From assembly GCF_030064165.1 (NCBI RefSeq), contig NZ_CP125947.1, positions 2,480,001-2,544,000 of the forward strand: DNA of 64,000 bases. Direction: 5' to 3'. The notes under the pieces were generated by a model. That model searched no databases, had not been told where the DNA came from, and saw nothing but the letters and a program-made list of their open reading frames with translations. Position 1 is the stretch's first letter. Each line of letters begins with the position of its first letter. Made by a program: the position numbers and the translations under genes. Positions 36,056-45,037 of the stretch are shown here, in pieces. This DNA comes from Comamonas resistens (GTDB lineage: Bacteria; Pseudomonadota; Gammaproteobacteria; Burkholderiales; Burkholderiaceae_C).

Positions 36056-37462
36056 TTACTCGATATCTTCGCGATACTGGGGCGCACAGCTGCGAAAACC
36101 GCCGGTGATGATGCCCAGATAGGCGAAGCCGATGCTGCCCCAGATCAAGCCGGAGGTCAGCGAGGTGGGCTCCACTTCCAGCCACATGGCGCCCACGCTC
36201 ATAAAGCCCAGCACCGGTGTGACCACATAGCGCAGCACATCGCCCAGGCTGTGCCAGCGGCCCTGGCGCCAGACATACTCGGCCAGGACCGACAGGTTCA
36301 CAAAGCTGAAGGCCGTGAGCGCACCGAAGCTGATCAGGGCCACCACATATTCAAGGCTCAGGAAGCCGGCGGTCAGAGCCACCGCACCCACGAGCAGAAT
36401 GTTGTAGGAGGGTGTGAAGGTCTTGGGGTCGATATGGCCGAAAAAGCGCTTGTGGATCACGCCGTCGCGCCCCATCACATACATCAGGCGCGAGACGCCC
36501 GCATGAGCGGCAATGCCCGAGGCCATGACGGTGACGATGGCAAAAGCCAGCACCACGGATTTGAACAGCGCGCCGCCCACCAGGTAGAGGATTTCGGGCT
36601 GGGTTTCGTCCACGGCCCTGAAGTACTGCTTGGGATCGCCCGGAAAGTACAGCTGCAGGAAATAGGTGGCGGCAATAAAGATCAGGCCGGAGATCAAGGC
36701 GGTCAGGAAAATCGCCTTGGGCAAGGTCTTTTCGGTGTTGTGGGTCTCCTCGGCGAGAGAAGACAGGGAGTCAAAGCCGGTAAAGGAGAAGCACAGGATG
36801 GTGGCACCGGTAATCAGCGCCCCGATATCGGCCTGGGCACTCCAGAAGGGTGATCCGCTCCAGAGGCTTAGACCGCCATGTTCGGCGATGGCACCCAGTG
36901 CGTTCTGGCCGGCGTGCAGCTCACGCCAGACCAGGAAGGTGAAGATGGCAATGATGAGCAACTGAAAGAAAACGATGAGACCGTTGAAGTTGGCCACAAA
37001 GCGAATGCCGCGCAGGTTGACGACGACCATCAGGGCTGTCAGACCCACGATCCAGACCCAGTGATTGACCTCGGGGAATATCGAGGTCAGATAGATCTTG
37101 GCCAGCAGGATATTGACCATGGGCGAGAGCAGATAGTCCAGCAGCGAGGACCAGCCGACCATGAAGCCCACATTGGGGTGGATGGCCTTTTGGGCATAGG
37201 TATAGGCCGAGCCGGAAGAGGGGTAGCGCCGAATCATGTGACCGTAGCTCAGCGAGGTGAGCAGGACCGCCAGCAGCGCGACAAAGTAGGAGGTCGGCAC
37301 ATGCTGCAGCGAATCGCGCGAGACCATGCCAAAAGTGTCCAGCAAGGTCATGGGCTGGATGTAGGCCAGGCCGATGATGATCACATGCCATAGCAGCAGG
37401 GTCTTCTGCAGGCGGGCAGGGGTGGAGGAGGCCGAGGCCGCGGAGGGCGGGCGATCAGTCAA
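36056..37462 (-). CDS. APC family amino acid/polyamine permease (PuuP-like)
   Basis: About 468 residues with 12 membrane segments. LLWHVIIIGLAYIQPMTLLDTFGMV corresponds to the first segment, and YPSSGSAYTYAQKAI follows TM2-3. ISFTGFDSLSSLAEET-type motif (CFSFTGFDSLSSLAEETHNTEKTLPKA) is typical of putrescine/amino acid importers. I chose a TTG start at 37462 because aggaag lies 7 nt upstream; a GTG at 37492 is possible. Exact substrate unproven. Confidence 0.85.
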   Translation of the reverse strand: MTDRPPSAASASSTPARLQKTLLLWHVIIIGLAYIQPMTLLDTFGMVSRDSLQHVPTSYFVALLAVLLTSLSYGHMIRRYPSSGSAYTYAQKAIHPNVGFMVGWSSLLDYLLSPMVNILLAKIYLTSIFPEVNHWVWIVGLTALMVVVNLRGIRFVANFNGLIVFFQLLIIAIFTFLVWRELHAGQNALGAIAEHGGLSLWSGSPFWSAQADIGALITGATILCFSFTGFDSLSSLAEETHNTEKTLPKAIFLTALISGLIFIAATYFLQLYFPGDPKQYFRAVDETQPEILYLVGGALFKSVVLAFAIVTVMASGIAAHAGVSRLMYVMGRDGVIHKRFFGHIDPKTFTPSYNILLVGAVALTAGFLSLEYVVALISFGALTAFSFVNLSVLAEYVWRQGRWHSLGDVLRYVVTPVLGFMSVGAMWLEVEPTSLTSGLIWGSIGFAYLGIITGGFRSCAPQYREDIE

Positions 37463-37753
37463 TTGGGTCTTCCTTCTCAAGAACAAGAGCACCGGGCCTG
37501 GAATCCCGGTCTGCGCGTGGCCGTGTCGGGCACGGAACCACCGTTGTTATCTGTTGTTGTGGCACACCCTGAAAAGGGCGCCGTTCTTGGCTTTTCCTGC
37601 CTGGGTCAAGCGGCTGACCGAGGCTGGCGCGAAAAAACGCGACATTATCGGTGTTCGGGCTGCTTGAGGCAGACCTCGGGAAAATTGCCTTCCACTTCAG
37701 ACGGAATCAGCGCAGACTGCTATGAATTGAGAAGTGACTGGGGTGGGCGCGAC
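37463..37753. other. intergenic region between permease and EVE genes
   Basis: Contains a possible very degenerate family 1 copy on the minus strand at 37690-37735 (aattcatagcagtctgcgctgattcc). It should also hold the permease promoter, which I cannot place. Confidence 0.3.
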
Positions 37754-38272
37754 CTAGCGTCCTTCGAGCAGACCCATGATGCATTTCCATTCGGCCTGGC
37801 TTACCGGCGTGATGGACAGACGATTGCCTTTTTGCAGTACCCGCATGTCGCCGAGCTCTGGCTGCTCACGCAGTTCGGCGATCAGCAAAGGGCGTGTCTT
37901 GCGCAGCGCCTGCACATCCAGCATCAGCCAACGCGGTTTGTCCGGGGACGACTTGGGGTCGTAGTAAGGGTCGGCAGGGTCGAACTGAGAAGTATCCACG
38001 CGCAAATTGCCGGCAATGCGGGCGATACCGTAGATGCCGGGCTCGGCGCAGCTGGAGTGCCAATACAGGACGCCGTCACCGATCTGCATGTCGTCACGCA
38101 TGAAGTTGCGTGCCTGATAGTTGCGCACGCCGTTCCATCCCATGAGCTGGTCTGGCGCAACCAGTGCGTGATCGATGGAGTATTCGTCGGGCTCATTCTT
38201 CATGAGCCAGTAGCGCTGGCCCGAGACGGCGGAGGAGGCGCTGGGGACGGTCAAGCTTGCGATATTGGTCAT
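37754..38272 (-). CDS. EVE domain-containing protein
   Basis: 172 residues from ATG 38272. The EVE fold, a PUA-like reader of modified bases, is recognised from RYWLMKNEPDEYSIDH, WNGVRNYQARNFMRDDMQIGDGVLYWHSS, GIYGIARIAG, DPKSSPDKPRWLMLDV and VLQKGNRLSITPVSQAEW. Similar single-domain proteins are common in proteobacterial housekeeping contexts as well as next to restriction systems. No restriction genes are near, so a general role is likelier. Confidence 0.92.
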   Translation of the reverse strand: MTNIASLTVPSASSAVSGQRYWLMKNEPDEYSIDHALVAPDQLMGWNGVRNYQARNFMRDDMQIGDGVLYWHSSCAEPGIYGIARIAGNLRVDTSQFDPADPYYDPKSSPDKPRWLMLDVQALRKTRPLLIAELREQPELGDMRVLQKGNRLSITPVSQAEWKCIMGLLEGR

Positions 38273-38294
38273 TGCAGTATTGTCGGCTGCAGAG

Positions 38295-38954
38295 TCAGCT
38301 GCCGGAGTGAGGGGGATTGCGTTTCCACGGTCCCCGGTCCGGCTGGCTCCAGTGGTGTGGATGCATGATGCGCTGGCGTACCTGGCCCCACTGGTTTGTC
38401 TTTTGCCCGCTTTGGTGCACCTGTGCACGGGCCTTGCGCAGGCGTTGAGGGATGTCGAGCTCGGCTTGCTCGACCACGCGAATGCAGTCCTGGATATGGC
38501 GTTCGCCCAGATAGCGCAATGTGGCGTAGCCTATCGCGGCAGCGGCGATCTGGCCGGCCAGCGGAACGTATTTGGCCGCTTGCTTGGTGCTCAGTCGCAT
38601 GCCCACCATGCGTGTCACACGCAGTACCAGATCACGGGTAATGAACTTGCCGATCAGCACCGAGCCCACCATGGCAATGGCTTTCTGGACCTGTTCGCGC
38701 TTGCTGGGTGTGAGACTGTCCAGCTGCTCGGGCGTTAGGCCGAACTCTTCATTGATGCGCGGAATAAGCCTGGAGAGAAGAGCTGCGTCTGCAGCCCAGT
38801 CCAGGCCCGGCACGGGAATGGTGCTGGCAGCCGCGCTGACCAGGGCGCGCTGCTTGAGCAGCTTGCGAGAACGCTGGGCCGCGAGAGACACATCGTGGCG
38901 CTTGAGGGATGTAGGGATTGAGGTGGGAAGAGGTCGAGTGTCTTTTTTCCACAT
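38295..38954 (-). CDS. EcsC-like membrane-associated protein
   Basis: 219 residues. ALVSAAASTIPVPGLDWAADAALLSRLIPRINEEFGL and the later STKQAAKYVPLAGQIAAAAIGYATLRYLGERHIQDCIRV contain the repeated Pro/Gly-bounded hydrophobic hairpins of EcsC-type and related proteins. The basic N and C termini are likely cytosolic. Function unknown. Assignment is by pattern only. Confidence 0.6.
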   Translation of the reverse strand: MWKKDTRPLPTSIPTSLKRHDVSLAAQRSRKLLKQRALVSAAASTIPVPGLDWAADAALLSRLIPRINEEFGLTPEQLDSLTPSKREQVQKAIAMVGSVLIGKFITRDLVLRVTRMVGMRLSTKQAAKYVPLAGQIAAAAIGYATLRYLGERHIQDCIRVVEQAELDIPQRLRKARAQVHQSGQKTNQWGQVRQRIMHPHHWSQPDRGPWKRNPPHSGS

Positions 38955-38969
38955 AAAGCATGGTCTCTA

Positions 38970-39001
38970 TGAAAAAAGGCAGCGCGTCTGCGCTGCCTTT
39001 C
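38970..39001 (-). terminator. terminator of the GlsB/YeaQ gene
   Basis: Minus strand: aaaggcagcgc-agac-gcgctgccttttttc, 11-bp stem and T-run. Confidence 0.9.
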
Positions 39002-39003
39002 GA

Positions 39004-39258
39004 TCAACCCTGTGTCTTGCTGCGGATGAAACCGTAGATGAAGAGCACGATGATGGCGCCGATGACCGAGGCGATCCAGCCCGCGGCCTCACCGGCTCTG
39101 TACCAGCCCATGGCTGTGCCCAGATAGGTAGCCACAAAAGAGCCTGCGATACCGAGCAGGATGGTCATGATCCACCCCATGCTGTCATTGCCCGGTTTGA
39201 TGGCGCGAGCAATCAGGCCGACGATCAGGCCTACGATGATGGTGCCAATGATGGACAT
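39004..39258 (-). CDS. GlsB/YeaQ/YmgE family stress-response membrane protein
   Basis: 84 residues, three hydrophobic segments. MSIIGTIIVGLIVGLIARAIKPG, then GWIMTILLGIAGSFVATYLG and GWIASVIGAIIVLFIYGFI are the family pattern. The start at 39258 has agagga upstream. Members are induced by stress, and their mechanism is unknown. Confidence 0.93.
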   Translation of the reverse strand: MSIIGTIIVGLIVGLIARAIKPGNDSMGWIMTILLGIAGSFVATYLGTAMGWYRAGEAAGWIASVIGAIIVLFIYGFIRSKTQG

Positions 39259-39395
39259 CTTGATTCCTCTCTGAAAGAACAATGAAGCCTGACTCTATAA
39301 GTTGCCGTGTCCTGACCCTGTCAGACAGCAGAGAGTGTGGGCGCGAGCCTGATTCTTTCACATTTGTCTGTACAGCCTATATCTTCGCTCCAAAC

Positions 39396-39428
39396 AAAAA
39401 ACGCCTGCATATGGCAGGCGTTTTTTTC
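39396..39428. terminator. bidirectional terminator
   Basis: aaaaaacgcctgc-atat-ggcaggcgttttttt, downstream of the NlpC/P60 gene on the minus strand. Confidence 0.88.
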
Positions 39429-39444
39429 TGTCCGTGAATGGCTT

Positions 39445-40071
39445 TCAGGGTTGGATAGGAGCCAGTGCACTGTAGGCGGCTGCGGTGGCGGCCGAGGCAT
39501 CGGCTCCTTCGACACGGCGGGCGCCGTCGAAGCGGCGGGCCCAGTAGGAGGTCTGCATGCTCTCCACACGCACACTGGCGCCGGTGCGGGGCGCGTGGAT
39601 GAATTTGCCTTCGCCCACGTAAATGCCGACATGGCTGAAGGTGCGGCGCATGGTGTTGAAGAAGACCAGATCGCCAGGTTTGAGCTCTTCGCGGTCGATC
39701 TGCTGAGTGGCATGGGCTTGCTCGGAGGCCACGCGGGGAAGAACCTTGCCCACGGTCTGGGAGTAGATGGCCCGCACGAAACCGCTGCAGTCAAAGCCGG
39801 TCTCCGCACTGGTGCCGCCCAAGCGGTAAGGAACACCGAGGAAGCCCATGGCCGTCACGACCAGGTCGGAGGTTTTTTCGGTCACGCTCTGACGCGCTTC
39901 GCGAACGAAGTCGGTCGTCTTCTCGGCCACGGTGTGGCGAGCTTCACGTAACTGGGTAATCAGACTGCGGTTGACCAGCAACTGAGTCATGTCGTCGTCA
40001 CGCTGCTCGCTGGGCGCCGCATGTGCGGAGGTCACGCCGACAAAAAGTAGTGCAATAAGCCATCTGGACAT
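39445..40071 (-). CDS. NlpC/P60 family cell-wall peptidase
   Basis: 208 residues from ATG 40071 with signal peptide MSRWLIALLFVGVTSAHA. A helical charged linker (VAEKTTDFVREARQSVTEKTSDLV) precedes a C40 papain-like domain: GFLGVPYRLGGTSAETGFDCSGFV (catalytic Cys), FNTMRRTFSHVGIYVGEGKFIHAP (catalytic His). It probably cleaves D-Glu-mDAP bonds of peptidoglycan in the periplasm. The adjacent pair of similar motifs VAEKTTDF/VTEKTSDL looks like an internal duplication. Confidence 0.92.
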   Translation of the reverse strand: MSRWLIALLFVGVTSAHAAPSEQRDDDMTQLLVNRSLITQLREARHTVAEKTTDFVREARQSVTEKTSDLVVTAMGFLGVPYRLGGTSAETGFDCSGFVRAIYSQTVGKVLPRVASEQAHATQQIDREELKPGDLVFFNTMRRTFSHVGIYVGEGKFIHAPRTGASVRVESMQTSYWARRFDGARRVEGADASAATAAAYSALAPIQP

Positions 40072-40385
40072 GGGGCGTGAGGGTACCACGTTAATTTGTA
40101 GGATGACACCGCTATTTCCAAGATTTCATGGGGAATTTGATTCAAAACATTAAATGACTTTGAGGCATGAGCTTATTGCGGCTGATGCTCTTAATTTCGT
40201 AGTGCTTCTGACCCCGTAATTTCCCTGTTCTGGTCACAATCTAGAAGGTTTGCATCAATTTGTGTTAATGCTGCCGCACAAAGCCTTTTCTGGCCTGAAA
40301 AAGGCTGGGCGGCTGCTTGCAGCGACAATAACGCCACGGGCGGCTTGGAAAACAGGCCTGAAGCTGCCTCACCGCTGACTAAAAA
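40072..40385. other. intergenic region, no gene recognised
   Basis: About 310 bp between the divergent NlpC/P60 and isochorismatase-like genes. Open frames on the minus strand are the shadow of the following gene. Confidence 0.35.
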
Positions 40386-40412
40386 GGCAGTTGCAATTTC
40401 GTGGCAACTGCC
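40386..40412. promoter_or_regulatory. hairpin in the leader of the isochorismatase-like gene
   Basis: ggcagttgc (40386-40394) pairs perfectly with gcaactgcc (40404-40412). It lies 22 nt before the start codon, next to the ribosome-binding site aaggaaag. It could be an operator or an RNA hairpin affecting translation. Confidence 0.45.
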
Positions 40413-40433
40413 CAATGCAAGGAAAGAAACAAT

Positions 40434-41036
40434 ATGCTGCTGGACGCAACCGAATCGCAACTGGTCCTGATCGACTATCAGGACAAGCTCATGCCTGTCA
40501 TCCATGACGGTGAACAGGCATTGGCCAATGCCATCAAGCTGGCCAAGCTGGCCCAACTGATGGAAGTACCGGTCTGGGGTACGGAACAGAACCCTTCGCG
40601 CCTGGGGCTTAACAACGCTGAACTTAAAGCCCTGTGCAACAAGACTCTGGAGAAGATGTACTTCAGCGCCGTGCCCGAAGGCCTGGGCGAGTGGCTGCGC
40701 CCACCGGCAAAGCCCCAGGGCGGTAATGCCCGCAGCCTGCCCAAGCATCTGCAAAAGCCCCAGCAGCAAGCGCCCGAGCGCAATATGGTTGTCATCGCCG
40801 GTTGCGAAACCCATGTCTGCCTGCTGCAGACGGCGCTGGAATTGCTGGAAGAAGAGTTCGATGTATGGGTAGTGACCGATGCCTGCGGCTCGCGCACCGA
40901 GCGCAACCGTGATGCGGCGTTCGACCGCCTCGCCGGTGCGGGCGCCGAGCTGGTGACCACGGAGATGGTCATGTTCGAGTGGCTGCGTACCTGTGAGGAT
41001 CCTGCATTCAAGGACATGCTGGCACTGGTGAAGTAA
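40434..41036 (+). CDS. isochorismatase-like cysteine hydrolase
   Basis: 200 residues from ATG 40434. SQLVLIDYQDKL carries the catalytic Asp, PVWGTEQNPSRLG and the Lys region follow, and VVIAGCETHVCLLQTALELLEEEFDVWVVTDACGSR has the nucleophilic Cys. The family hydrolyses C-N bonds (YcaC-like, nicotinamidase-like). The substrate is not predictable. Followed by its own terminator. Confidence 0.9.
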   Translation: MLLDATESQLVLIDYQDKLMPVIHDGEQALANAIKLAKLAQLMEVPVWGTEQNPSRLGLNNAELKALCNKTLEKMYFSAVPEGLGEWLRPPAKPQGGNARSLPKHLQKPQQQAPERNMVVIAGCETHVCLLQTALELLEEEFDVWVVTDACGSRTERNRDAAFDRLAGAGAELVTTEMVMFEWLRTCEDPAFKDMLALVK

Positions 41037-41049
41037 GCCTCTGCGGTTA

Positions 41050-41083
41050 TCAAAAAAAGAGCGCCTTCTGGTGCTCTTTTTTT
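41050..41083 (+). terminator. terminator after the isochorismatase-like gene
   Basis: aaaaaaagagcgcc-ttct-ggtgctcttttttt, 8-bp stem with one G-T pair. Confidence 0.88.
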
Positions 41084-41092
41084 ATTGCCGTC

Positions 41093-41133
41093 GGGCCGCC
41101 CCAAGGCAATAAGCTGCCCCCTTGGGGGGCCGC
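41093..41133. repeat. GC-rich palindromic intergenic sequence
   Basis: gggccgccccaagg (41093-41106) against ccttggggggccgc (41120-41133). I recall ccgccccaaggggg-type repeats from other Comamonadaceae intergenic regions. Possible REP-like element. Confidence 0.5.
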
Positions 41134-41458
41134 GGCCACACGGAGTGGGCAAGCGTGGGGCTTTTTTATATCTTTGGCACGACGGTGACGATGCAAGAGT
41201 CGCAATGGTGGTGCAGGGCTTGCCATGTGCCAGGTCTGAAACAGGTGTGACGCCTGGGCAAGTTGTAAGAGCTGCGTTGCCGGGAATCGATGCATGGATG
41301 AGGAAAGCCCGGATTGGAAGGTGGGGGGCTCTTGCGTTGAATGAAGGCAGCGCAGGGATTGCCCCTGGCCGCGTTGTCAGTTTCTGGCAAGTGCATTATG
41401 AATAATTATGAATTCAGAAGGCTTTCTGCAATGGATGGAAAGCCAAGGAGACATGAGC
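41134..41458. other. leader region upstream of prpE
   Basis: About 325 bp. A frame is open across much of it (41085-41405) but has no good start and an improbable composition, so I see no gene. The prpE promoter must be here. Confidence 0.35.
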
Positions 41459-43351
41459 ATGAGTGAGCATTTCGCAGAGTTTTACCAGCGTTCCATTGAT
41501 GACCGCGACGGTTTCTGGGCAGAACAGGCAGAGTTGATTGACTGGCAGCAAAAGCCTTCGCAGATCTGTGATTACAGCCATCCGCCGTTTGCCCGCTGGT
41601 TTGTGGGAGGCGTCACCAACTTGTGCCACAACGCGGTGGACCGCCATCTGGCCACGCGCAGTGATCAGAATGCGCTGATAGCGGTTTCGACCGAGACCAA
41701 TACCGAAAAAACCTACACCTACAAGGAGCTGCACACAGAGGTCAGCCGCATGGCGGCTGTGCTGCAGGCACTGGGTGTGGAAAAAGGTGACCGGGTGCAG
41801 ATCTATATGCCCATGATTGCCGAGGCCTGCTTTGCCATGCTGGCCTGTGTGCGTCTGGGGGCGATTCACACGGTCGTGTTTGGCGGCTTTGCCTCAGGTG
41901 CGCTGGCATCGCGTATCGATGATGCCCAGCCCAAGGTGATCATCAGTGCGGATGCGGGCTCGCGCGGCGGTCGTGTCGTGGCTTACAAACCCCTGCTGGA
42001 CGAGGCTTTGAAGCAGTCCACTCACCAGCCTGCCGCGGTACTGATGGTCAATCGTGGTCTGGCCGAGATGCCCATGAGCGCCGGGCGCGACCATGACTGG
42101 GCGGCACTGCGTGCGCAGCATCTGGATGCCCAGGTCGAATGCGTGTGGGTGGAATCCACGCATCCCAGCTACATCCTCTATACCAGCGGCACCACGGGCA
42201 AGCCCAAGGGCGTACAGCGCGACACCGGCGGCTACACGGTCGCGCTGGCTGCCAGCATGCCCCATATCTTCGATGCTCAGGCGGGCCAGACCTTTTTCTG
42301 CACCAGCGATATCGGCTGGGTCGTGGGCCATAGCTACATCATCTATGCCCCGTTGATCGCCGGCATGGCCACCGTGATGTACGAAGGCCTGCCGATAAGG
42401 CCCGATGCGGGCATCTGGTGGAGTCTGGTCGAGAAGTACAAGGTCACCCATATGTTCTCGGCGCCCACGGCAATCCGTGTGCTCAAGAAGCATGAGGCCG
42501 AGCATCTGACACGCTACGACATCTCGAGCCTCAAGGCTTTGTGGCTGGCCGGCGAGCCGCTTGATGAACCCACGGCAGCCTGGATCAGCGCCGCGATCAA
42601 GAAGCCCATTGTCGACAACTACTGGCAGACCGAAACAGGCTGGCCCATCATGACGCTGTGCAATGGCGTGGAGCCTCAGTCCACCCGCTTCGGCAGCCCC
42701 GGCAAGGCCGTTTATGGCTATAACGTCAAGCTCATCGACGATGCCACAGGCCAGGAGTTGACCGAACCCAACCAGAAAGGCGTGCTGGCCATGGAAGGCC
42801 CGCTGCCGCCGGGCTGCATGCAAACCGTCTGGCGCGATGACCAGCGCTTCATCAATACCTATTGGAAGAGCATTCCCGGGCGCTTGGTTTACAGCACTTT
42901 TGATTGGGGCATTCGCGATGCCGACGGTTACTATTTCATCCTGGGTCGAACCGACGATGTGATCAACGTGGCCGGGCACCGCCTGGGCACCCGCGAGATC
43001 GAGGAAGTGATTTCCTCGCATGCCCAGGTTGCCGAGGTGGCGGTCGTGGGCGTGGCCGACAGCCTCAAGGGACAGGTTGCGCTGGCTTTCGCCGTGGTGC
43101 GTGATGCGAATGTGGTGGCGGATGAGGCAAGCTGCAAAAACCTGGAGGCCGATGTGATGAAGCTGGTGGACTCGGCATTGGGCGCTGTCGCCCGTCCCCA
43201 ACGCGTTTTGTTTGTCACCGCATTGCCCAAGACGCGCAGCGGCAAATTGCTGCGGCGCGCGTTGCAGGCGGTGGCAGAAGGTCGTGACCCCGGTGATCTG
43301 AGCACCATGGAAGATCCCGCGGCTTTGGCTCAGGTGCAGTCGAGGCTCTGA
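41459..43351 (+). CDS. prpE: propionate-CoA ligase
   Basis: 630 residues, the PrpE length. ANL-superfamily acyl-CoA synthetase: YILYTSGTTGKPKGVQRDTGGY is the AMP-binding loop, DIGWVVGHSYIIYAPL the substrate region, DNYWQTETGWPIM the acyl pocket motif, GRTDDVINVAGHRLGTREIEE the hinge, and TRSGKLLRR carries the catalytic lysine. The DNYWQTE and IYMPMIAEACFAMLAC segments fit propionyl- rather than acetyl-CoA synthetases. I chose ATG 41459 because aaggag ends 8 nt before it; ATGs at 41408 and 41453 are alternatives. It stands apart from any prpBCD genes here. Confidence 0.9.
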   Translation: MSEHFAEFYQRSIDDRDGFWAEQAELIDWQQKPSQICDYSHPPFARWFVGGVTNLCHNAVDRHLATRSDQNALIAVSTETNTEKTYTYKELHTEVSRMAAVLQALGVEKGDRVQIYMPMIAEACFAMLACVRLGAIHTVVFGGFASGALASRIDDAQPKVIISADAGSRGGRVVAYKPLLDEALKQSTHQPAAVLMVNRGLAEMPMSAGRDHDWAALRAQHLDAQVECVWVESTHPSYILYTSGTTGKPKGVQRDTGGYTVALAASMPHIFDAQAGQTFFCTSDIGWVVGHSYIIYAPLIAGMATVMYEGLPIRPDAGIWWSLVEKYKVTHMFSAPTAIRVLKKHEAEHLTRYDISSLKALWLAGEPLDEPTAAWISAAIKKPIVDNYWQTETGWPIMTLCNGVEPQSTRFGSPGKAVYGYNVKLIDDATGQELTEPNQKGVLAMEGPLPPGCMQTVWRDDQRFINTYWKSIPGRLVYSTFDWGIRDADGYYFILGRTDDVINVAGHRLGTREIEEVISSHAQVAEVAVVGVADSLKGQVALAFAVVRDANVVADEASCKNLEADVMKLVDSALGAVARPQRVLFVTALPKTRSGKLLRRALQAVAEGRDPGDLSTMEDPAALAQVQSRL

Positions 43352-43390
43352 TCCGAGGCTCAATCCCGGGTGGTTTCAGACGCCCGTGAT

Positions 43391-43426
43391 TGCAAGGCCC
43401 GCGTGCGCAAGCTGCGGGCCTTGCTG
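43391..43426 (+). terminator. terminator after prpE
   Basis: gcaaggcccgc (43392-43402) pairs with gcgggccttgc (43414-43424), then tgttta. Confidence 0.75.
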
Positions 43427-43497
43427 TTTACAACCTAGAATCGAGAGATTGCGTTGTGCTGGCTGCGCCCAGTGCTATGGGATTGAAAACTTCATAC

Positions 43498-43606
43498 GAC
43501 TTACGCAAATCAGGTTCAGCCAAGACGTTTGCCCTATGGGAATACCTCTTGTGCATCCGCTCCGGCGGCCCGGCGCTCCGGCGGCCCGGCTTGTTTGCGT
43601 AAGTCC
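43498..43606. repeat. family 2 MITE-like element, copy 3
   Basis: Opposite orientation to copy 2: gacttacgcaaatcagg at the left, cttgtttgcgtaagtcc at the right, with tandem tccggcggcccggc inside. It ends 18 nt before the GTG of the phosphomutase gene. Confidence 0.8.
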
Positions 43607-43624
43607 TGCTTCAGAAAGACCGTT

Positions 43625-45013
43625 GTGCAAGTTGCTTCTTCCATCTTCAAAGCCTATGACATTCGCGGCATTGTTCCGTCCACGCTGACCGACGAAGTCG
43701 CCCGCGGCATAGGTCGAGCCTTTGGCATGGCCGCGCTGGCGGCTGGCGAAAAAACGGTGGCCGTGGGTCGTGATGGCCGTCTGTCCGGCCCCTCGCTGTC
43801 CGGTGCTTTGATGCAGGGCCTGACCGATGTGGGTGTGAACGTGATCGACATCGGCATGGCCACCACGCCCATGCTGTATTTCGCGGCCGCCACGCTGTGC
43901 ACCAGCGGCATTCAGGTCACGGGCAGCCACAACCCCAAGGATTACAACGGCTTCAAGATGGTGTTGGCCGGCCGTGCCATTTATGGCGATGAGATCCAGG
44001 CTCTGCGTGTGCGCATGGAGAACGAGGACTGGAGCATCACCGGCGCAGGCAAGATCAGCCAGGCTGATGTGCTGGCCGACTACACGGCACGCATCGTCGG
44101 TGACGTGAAGCTCGCCCGCCCCATGAAGATCGTGGTGGACTGCGGCAATGGCGTGGCCGGTGCTTCGGCCCCCGGCATCTTCCGCCAACTGGGCTGCGAG
44201 GTGATCGAGCTGTTCTCGGAAGTCGATGGCAACTTCCCCAACCACCATCCCGACCCCAGCAAGCCCGAGAACCTGCGTGATGTGATTCATGCGCTGCAGA
44301 CCACGGACGCCGAGCTGGGCCTGGCTTTCGATGGTGACGGCGACCGCCTGGGCATTGTGACCAAGGACGGCCAGAACATCTTCCCCGACCGTCAGATGAT
44401 GTTGTTTGCCAGGGACGTGCTGTCGCGCGTGCCCGGTGGCTCCATCGTGTTCGACGTCAAATGCACCCAGCGTCTGGCGCCCGAGATCGAGGCCGCCGGC
44501 GGCAAGCCCGTGATGTTCAAGACCGGCCACTCCCTGGTCAAGGCTCGCATGAAGGAGCTGGGCGCACCGCTGGGCGGCGAGATGAGCGGCCATATCTTCT
44601 TCAAGGAGCGCTGGTTCGGCTTTGATGACGGCACCTATGCCGGCTGCCGCCTGCTGGAAATCGTCAGCCGTGAGGCCGACCCCAGCGCCGTGCTCAACGC
44701 CTTGCCGACCAGCTTTTCCACGCCCGAACTCAATGTGGCCTGCGCCGAAGGCGAACCCCACCGCCTGGCAGCCGAGCTGCAGGCACTGGCCGCGACCGAG
44801 TTTGCCGCCCCTGCCCAGGTCAGCACGATTGATGGCCTGCGCGTGGACTGGGCCGACGGCTTTGGCCTGATTCGCGCCAGCAACACCACGCCCGTGCTGG
44901 TGCTACGGTTCGAAGGCCATAGCCAGGAGGCACTGCACCGTATCGAGGCGCAGATGCTGGCTCTGCTCAAGCGCGTCAAGCCTGATGCGCAGGTTGGTGC
45001 CGCTGCACACTGA
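43625..45013 (+). CDS. phosphomannomutase/phosphoglucomutase
   Basis: 462 residues from a GTG at 43625 (reads MQVASSIFKAYDIRGIVP). It interconverts hexose 1- and 6-phosphates for envelope polysaccharide precursors. Domain 1 has the phosphoserine loop TGSHNP (about 131), domain 2 the metal loop DGDGDR (about 238), domain 3 GEMSGH (about 318) and domain 4 the phosphate loop RASNTTP (about 416). The frame is open to 43529, but that part is translated family 2 repeat. waaA follows after 24 nt, so the two are probably co-transcribed for LPS synthesis. Confidence 0.92.
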   Translation: MQVASSIFKAYDIRGIVPSTLTDEVARGIGRAFGMAALAAGEKTVAVGRDGRLSGPSLSGALMQGLTDVGVNVIDIGMATTPMLYFAAATLCTSGIQVTGSHNPKDYNGFKMVLAGRAIYGDEIQALRVRMENEDWSITGAGKISQADVLADYTARIVGDVKLARPMKIVVDCGNGVAGASAPGIFRQLGCEVIELFSEVDGNFPNHHPDPSKPENLRDVIHALQTTDAELGLAFDGDGDRLGIVTKDGQNIFPDRQMMLFARDVLSRVPGGSIVFDVKCTQRLAPEIEAAGGKPVMFKTGHSLVKARMKELGAPLGGEMSGHIFFKERWFGFDDGTYAGCRLLEIVSREADPSAVLNALPTSFSTPELNVACAEGEPHRLAAELQALAATEFAAPAQVSTIDGLRVDWADGFGLIRASNTTPVLVLRFEGHSQEALHRIEAQMLALLKRVKPDAQVGAAAH

Positions 45014-45037
45014 TCTTCGTCAGCAGCGACCGCACCC

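Noticed and set aside
41085..41405. 106-residue plus-strand ORF upstream of prpE
   Set aside because: Begins within a terminator/repeat region, lacks a plausible start site and has no protein-like features.
41894..43363. 489-codon minus-strand open frame
   Set aside because: Shadow of prpE, which has all its family motifs.
43475..44761. 428-codon minus-strand open frame
   Set aside because: Shadow of the phosphomutase gene and the family 2 element.
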